Assembly: GCA_023452965.1 (NCBI GenBank)
Contig: JAEXUU010000752.1
Location: forward strand, 1 to 8,749
Source: Pseudomonadota bacterium
Lineage (GTDB): Bacteria; Pseudomonadota; Alphaproteobacteria; Rhizobiales; Beijerinckiaceae
Length of the DNA: 8,749 nucleotides
Direction of reading: 5' to 3'
A program made the translations under genes and the position numbers. Numbering within the stretch: position 1 is the first letter of the stretch; the number at the start of each line of letters is the position of its first letter. The notes below the pieces were generated by a model, which searched no databases, had not been told where the DNA came from, and saw nothing but the letters and a program-made list of their open reading frames with translations. Shown here one piece after another: positions 6,945-8,749 of the stretch.

Positions 6945-6962
6945 GCGCCGCGGCATCGGCGC
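6945..6962. repeat. Short GC inverted repeat upstream of the crotonase-like gene
   Basis: GCGCCG (6945-6950) and CGGCGC (6957-6962) pair perfectly around CGGCAT. It lies 125 bp upstream of the ATG at 7088, on the upstream side of the CtrA-like sites. No T-run follows. Role unknown. Confidence 0.35.
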
Positions 6963-7006
6963 GAAACGGAGCGAACTGCTTAGAAGGCTCACAAATCCTA
7001 ATGGAA

Positions 7007-7014
7007 TTAACCAT
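7007..7014 (+). promoter_or_regulatory. CtrA-like octamer TTAACCAT
   Basis: TTAACCAT matches an octamer associated with CtrA-controlled promoters in Caulobacter (from memory). It lies 74-81 bp upstream of the ATG at 7088 in an AT-rich island. It also overlaps an inverted repeat, AATGG-AATTAA-CCATT, at 7000-7015. Binding by CtrA or by another regulator is inference. Confidence 0.35.
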
Positions 7015-7029
7015 TTCCGGGAGTTTGCG

Positions 7030-7044
7030 TTTACAGATTATTAA
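7030..7044 (+). promoter_or_regulatory. CtrA-like site TTTA-N7-TTAA
   Basis: TTTACAGATTATTAA fits the CtrA consensus TTAA-N7-TTAA with one mismatch. It lies 44-58 bp upstream of the ATG at 7088, where it could overlap or activate a promoter, and 23 bp downstream of the TTAACCAT start. No convincing -35/-10 pair for the housekeeping sigma factor was seen, as is common for CtrA-activated promoters. Confidence 0.35.
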
Positions 7045-7076
7045 CTTCACGTACCTTTCCGGCGGGTCGAGGGACG

Positions 7077-7081
7077 AGGAG
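7077..7081 (+). promoter_or_regulatory. Ribosome binding site that decides the start of the crotonase-like gene
   Basis: AGGAG lies 6 nt before the ATG at 7088. The in-frame ATG at 7001 has no such site, and the extra 29 residues would be encoded by AT-rich promoter-like DNA. Confidence 0.8.
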
Positions 7082-7087
7082 AACGGG

Positions 7088-8050
7088 ATGTTCCAGAGCT
7101 ATGCACCGGCGATCGGCGGCGCGCCGGCTCGGGGACTGACAGGCAAGGAGGTGATCGAGGCGATCCGCCACAGCGCCGGCTTCCTGCCGGAGGTGCAGCT
7201 CGCCTATGAACCCGAGATCAGGACGCTGTGGGTCACGATCAAACCGGAGCTGAAGCCAGTCTTCACGCTGCAGCTGCTCGACAGCCTCGGCAAGGTTCAG
7301 CAGGCGATCATGGACCTGTGGAGCGCGCCGGAGGATTATCACTCGGCGCCCGTGCGCTTCCTCGCCTTCCGGGGCACCGGACCGTTCTTCACGCTCGGCG
7401 GCGATCTCGACTTCTATCTCGACTGCCTGGCCAAGAACGACCGGGCCGCGCTCGCCGAATATGCCCGCCTGTCGATCGAAGGCGCGGTGCGCAATGCCAG
7501 CGGCCTCAACGGGCTCGTCGTGACCCTCTCGACGATCCACGCCAAGGCGATCGGCGGCGGCATCGACGCGCCGCGCTCATGCAATGTCATGATCGCCGAG
7601 GAGCAGGCCTCGTTCGTCTACCCCGAGATCAAGTTCAACCATTTCCCGATCACGGCGGTGGCCATCCTGTCGCGCCGCATGGGTGCTCGCACGGCCGAGC
7701 GCATGCTGCTTTCGGCCGAGGAGATGAGCGCGAGCGAGTTCATGGCCGCCGGCGGGCTCGAGGCGGTGGTGCCGACCGGTACCGGCGAGGACTGGATCCG
7801 CAAATACGCCGCCGACTCGCTGCCGATGCATGCTGCAAAGACGGCGCTGTTCTCGGCCTTCAACCGCCGCGCGGGCGATCTTCGCGAGGAACTCGAACAT
7901 CTCGGCCAGATCTGGACCGACTGCATGCTGCGCCTGCATCCCTCGGCGATCTCGAAGCTCCAGCGCATCGCCCAGACGCAGGACCGCATGCTGGCGCGGG
8001 TCTATCAGCGGCAGGCTGAACCTGCCGCGCCCGCCCCCGGACATCACTGA
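7088..8050 (+). CDS. RpfF-like crotonase-fold protein (possible DSF-type signal synthase)
   Basis: A 320-residue soluble protein of the enoyl-CoA hydratase/isomerase superfamily that resembles RpfF, which makes diffusible signal factor (a cis-2-unsaturated fatty acid) from acyl-ACP. Shared features are the N-terminal strand YEPEIRTLWVTIKPELKP (40-57), FFTLGGDLDFYLD (100-112, compare NLGGDLDLF in RpfF), AIGGGIDAPRSCNVMIAEE (154-172), YPEIKFNHFP (178-187), LSRRMGARTAERMLLS (194-209) and the C-terminal helices LGQIWTDCMLRL (272-283) and KLQRIAQTQDRMLARVYQR (290-308). Glu180 matches one of the two RpfF catalytic glutamates (Glu161 in Xanthomonas); the other (Glu141) is replaced by Asp160 in GGGID. 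Length slightly exceeds RpfF. The start is ATG 7088 with AGGAG 6 nt upstream. A hairpin and 152 nt separate it from the next gene. It could instead be an acyl-CoA hydratase or thioesterase; family is firm, product is inference. Confidence 0.82.
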   Translation: MFQSYAPAIGGAPARGLTGKEVIEAIRHSAGFLPEVQLAYEPEIRTLWVTIKPELKPVFTLQLLDSLGKVQQAIMDLWSAPEDYHSAPVRFLAFRGTGPFFTLGGDLDFYLDCLAKNDRAALAEYARLSIEGAVRNASGLNGLVVTLSTIHAKAIGGGIDAPRSCNVMIAEEQASFVYPEIKFNHFPITAVAILSRRMGARTAERMLLSAEEMSASEFMAAGGLEAVVPTGTGEDWIRKYAADSLPMHAAKTALFSAFNRRAGDLREELEHLGQIWTDCMLRLHPSAISKLQRIAQTQDRMLARVYQRQAEPAAPAPGHH

Positions 8051-8065
8051 AGAAAGGTCTTTCGA

Positions 8066-8096
8066 GCGGCCGGCCTCGATCTTGCGAGTCGGCCGC
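8066..8096 (+). terminator. Strong hairpin downstream of the RpfF-like gene
   Basis: GCGGCCG (8066-8072) and CGGCCGC (8090-8096) form a perfect 7-bp stem, extended inward by a G-T pair, C-G, a bulge and three more pairs around the loop ATCTTG. It starts 15 nt after the TGA. No T-run follows directly, so termination may be partial or the hairpin may protect the mRNA 3' end. Confidence 0.5.
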
Positions 8097-8126
8097 GTAA
8101 ATCTCACGGAACTTTTACCTTTCCCT

Positions 8127-8142
8127 TCTAAATTGGTTTAGA
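8127..8142. repeat. AT-rich inverted repeat upstream of the membrane protein gene
   Basis: TCTAAA-TTGG-TTTAGA is a perfect 6-bp inverted repeat with a 4-nt centre, about 60 bp upstream of the ATG at 8203. It lies in the only AT-rich part of the 152-nt spacer and could be an operator or part of a promoter (inference). Confidence 0.4.
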
Positions 8143-8182
8143 TGTCGGGGCGAACGACCAAGCTGTTGCCGCCTCCCCGAAG

Positions 8183-8192
8183 CCTTCGAAGG
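8183..8192. repeat. Palindrome next to the ribosome binding site
   Basis: CCTTCGAAGG is a perfect 10-bp palindrome ending 2 nt before the AGGAG at 8195-8199 that serves the ATG at 8203. It could be an operator half-hidden in the leader or may be chance. Confidence 0.3.
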
Positions 8193-8202
8193 GTAGGAGT
8201 AT

Positions 8203-8749
8203 ATGGCGGGAGCGCCGAACCGGCAGCGCGCGATACAAGCGCGCGGCGAGACGACGGAGCCACCGGCCATCGCAAATGGCAGCGCGGGCGAGGTTGATCT
8301 CGCCGATTATCGGCTGCTGGTCTCGTCGCTGTTCTCCTCTCCTGGCTCGATCATCCCCGGTGGCATCGCCGGCATCCTGACGCCCTATCTCTGCTGGCTC
8401 TCGACCGGCGCGCAGATCTTCATGACGCTGACGCTGTCGGTCGCGCTGGTGGTCGTGCTGCGCATCCTCACCGTGATCCGCTATCGCAGGCTCGACCATT
8501 CCGAGGACAGCTACGAGGAGACGCGGCGCTGGGACCGCGAATACTTCGTCGGCGCGACCGTCTTCAGCGCCGTGCTCGGCTACAGCTGCTATGTCGCGCT
8601 CGCGCACACCGATGATCCGGCGGCCCACATCACCTCGGTCGCCTCGACGATCGCGCTCGCTTCCGGCTATGTCGCGCGCAATGCCGGCCGTCCGAAATTT
8701 GTCACGGTCCAGCTGCTGACCTTCTGCGTGCCGATGGCGGTGGGGCAGG
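8203..8749 (+). CDS. Multi-helix membrane sensor protein, N-terminal part (probable GGDEF/EAL-type signalling protein)
   Basis: The frame is open from ATG 8203 to the window end (182 codons), so the C-terminus is missing. AGGAG at 8195-8199 precedes the start with short 3-nt spacing. A polar N-terminus of about 30 residues is followed by VDLADYRLLVSSLFSS (31-46) and at least five hydrophobic segments: about 48-66, 71-93, 114-134, 140-158 and 165-182 (the last cut). The cytoplasmic loop at 94-113 is charged (RYRRLDHSEDSYEETRRWDR). The pattern RRWDREYFVGATVFSAVLG, then AHTDDPAAHITSVASTIA and SGYVARNAGRPKFVTVQLL, resembles the membrane input domain in front of GGDEF and EAL domains in many Hyphomicrobiales proteins. 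If so, it would make or break c-di-GMP at the inner membrane. A histidine kinase or another output is possible, since no output domain is in view. Same strand as the RpfF-like gene, 152 nt downstream. Confidence 0.75.
   Translation, partial: MAGAPNRQRAIQARGETTEPPAIANGSAGEVDLADYRLLVSSLFSSPGSIIPGGIAGILTPYLCWLSTGAQIFMTLTLSVALVVVLRILTVIRYRRLDHSEDSYEETRRWDREYFVGATVFSAVLGYSCYVALAHTDDPAAHITSVASTIALASGYVARNAGRPKFVTVQLLTFCVPMAVGQ

Larger units (their letters stand above)
6566..7087. other. 522-nt divergent intergenic region
   Basis: This lies between the minus-strand murA run and the plus-strand crotonase-like gene and should hold both promoters. Several reading frames stay open here, but their products have no recognisable domain, lack ribosome binding sites and look like composition effects, so I call no gene. 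I see repeated CGGCACA motifs (6701-6921), a short GC hairpin (6945-6962) and an AT-rich stretch at 6990-7050 with two CtrA-like sites. No tRNA, riboswitch or clear intrinsic terminator was found. A small RNA cannot be excluded. Confidence 0.6.

Noticed and set aside
6679..7044. Plus-strand reading frame of 121 codons in the same region
   Set aside because: Arg-, Asn- and Pro-rich product without any family pattern or ribosome binding site. It ends in promoter-like DNA.
6562..7050. Minus-strand reading frame of 162 codons in the divergent intergenic region
   Set aside because: It has no domain, no clear ribosome binding site and mixed composition, and it would run through the CtrA-like sites. 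Its stop overlaps the TTG of the small basic gene, which looked like coupling, but the protein is not convincing.
7001..7087. Upstream ATG at 7001 as start of the RpfF-like gene
   Set aside because: No ribosome binding site, and the extension would be encoded by the AT-rich island with CtrA-like sites. The ATG at 7088 has a well-placed AGGAG.
1..8749. Mobile elements, CRISPR array, phage genes or toxin-antitoxin pair
   Set aside because: No transposase, integrase, terminal inverted repeats, regularly spaced repeats of CRISPR type or paired small toxin-like genes were found. Codon use is uniform across the genes.

Overview
The window is GC-rich and densely packed, with G or C at most third codon positions. 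Its core is the gene order murA - DUF2948 - hisD - UPF0262 - low-molecular-weight phosphatase, which I know from Hyphomicrobiales (Rhizobiales). A Bosea- or Methylobacterium-like alphaproteobacterium is the best guess; the exact genus cannot be fixed from the sequence.

Layout. (1) 1-300, plus strand: the last 99 codons of phosphopentomutase (deoB). (2) 311-2121, minus strand: a two-gene unit that converges on deoB. A small one-helix membrane protein overlaps by ATGA with a methyl-accepting chemotaxis protein whose sensor part is a six-helix membrane domain. (3) 2295-6565, minus strand: a six-gene run. In transcription order it is a small basic protein of about 54 residues, murA (first committed step of peptidoglycan synthesis), a DUF2948 protein, hisD (last step of histidine synthesis), a UPF0262 protein and a low-molecular-weight tyrosine phosphatase/ArsC-like protein. 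Spacers are 4 to 55 nt, and three of them hold perfect GC-rich stem-loops. (4) 6566-7087: a 522-nt divergent intergenic region without a convincing gene. It holds repeated CGGCACA motifs, a short hairpin and two CtrA-like sites. (5) 7088-8749, plus strand: a crotonase-fold protein resembling the RpfF family (DSF fatty-acid signal synthases), then a multi-helix membrane protein cut by the window end. That N-terminus resembles the membrane input domain of Hyphomicrobiales GGDEF/EAL proteins.

How it may fit together. The minus-strand run is housekeeping (cell wall, histidine, a phosphatase and two conserved proteins of unknown role). The two outer units look like signalling: a chemoreceptor with a translationally coupled partner, and a possible fatty-acid-signal synthase next to a possible c-di-GMP enzyme. 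The second pair recalls RpfF-RpfR of Burkholderia but would have a membrane-anchored receptor. It is the most interesting candidate here. The GGDEF/EAL part lies outside the window, so that link is inference. No tRNA, rRNA, CRISPR array, insertion sequence or phage gene was seen.
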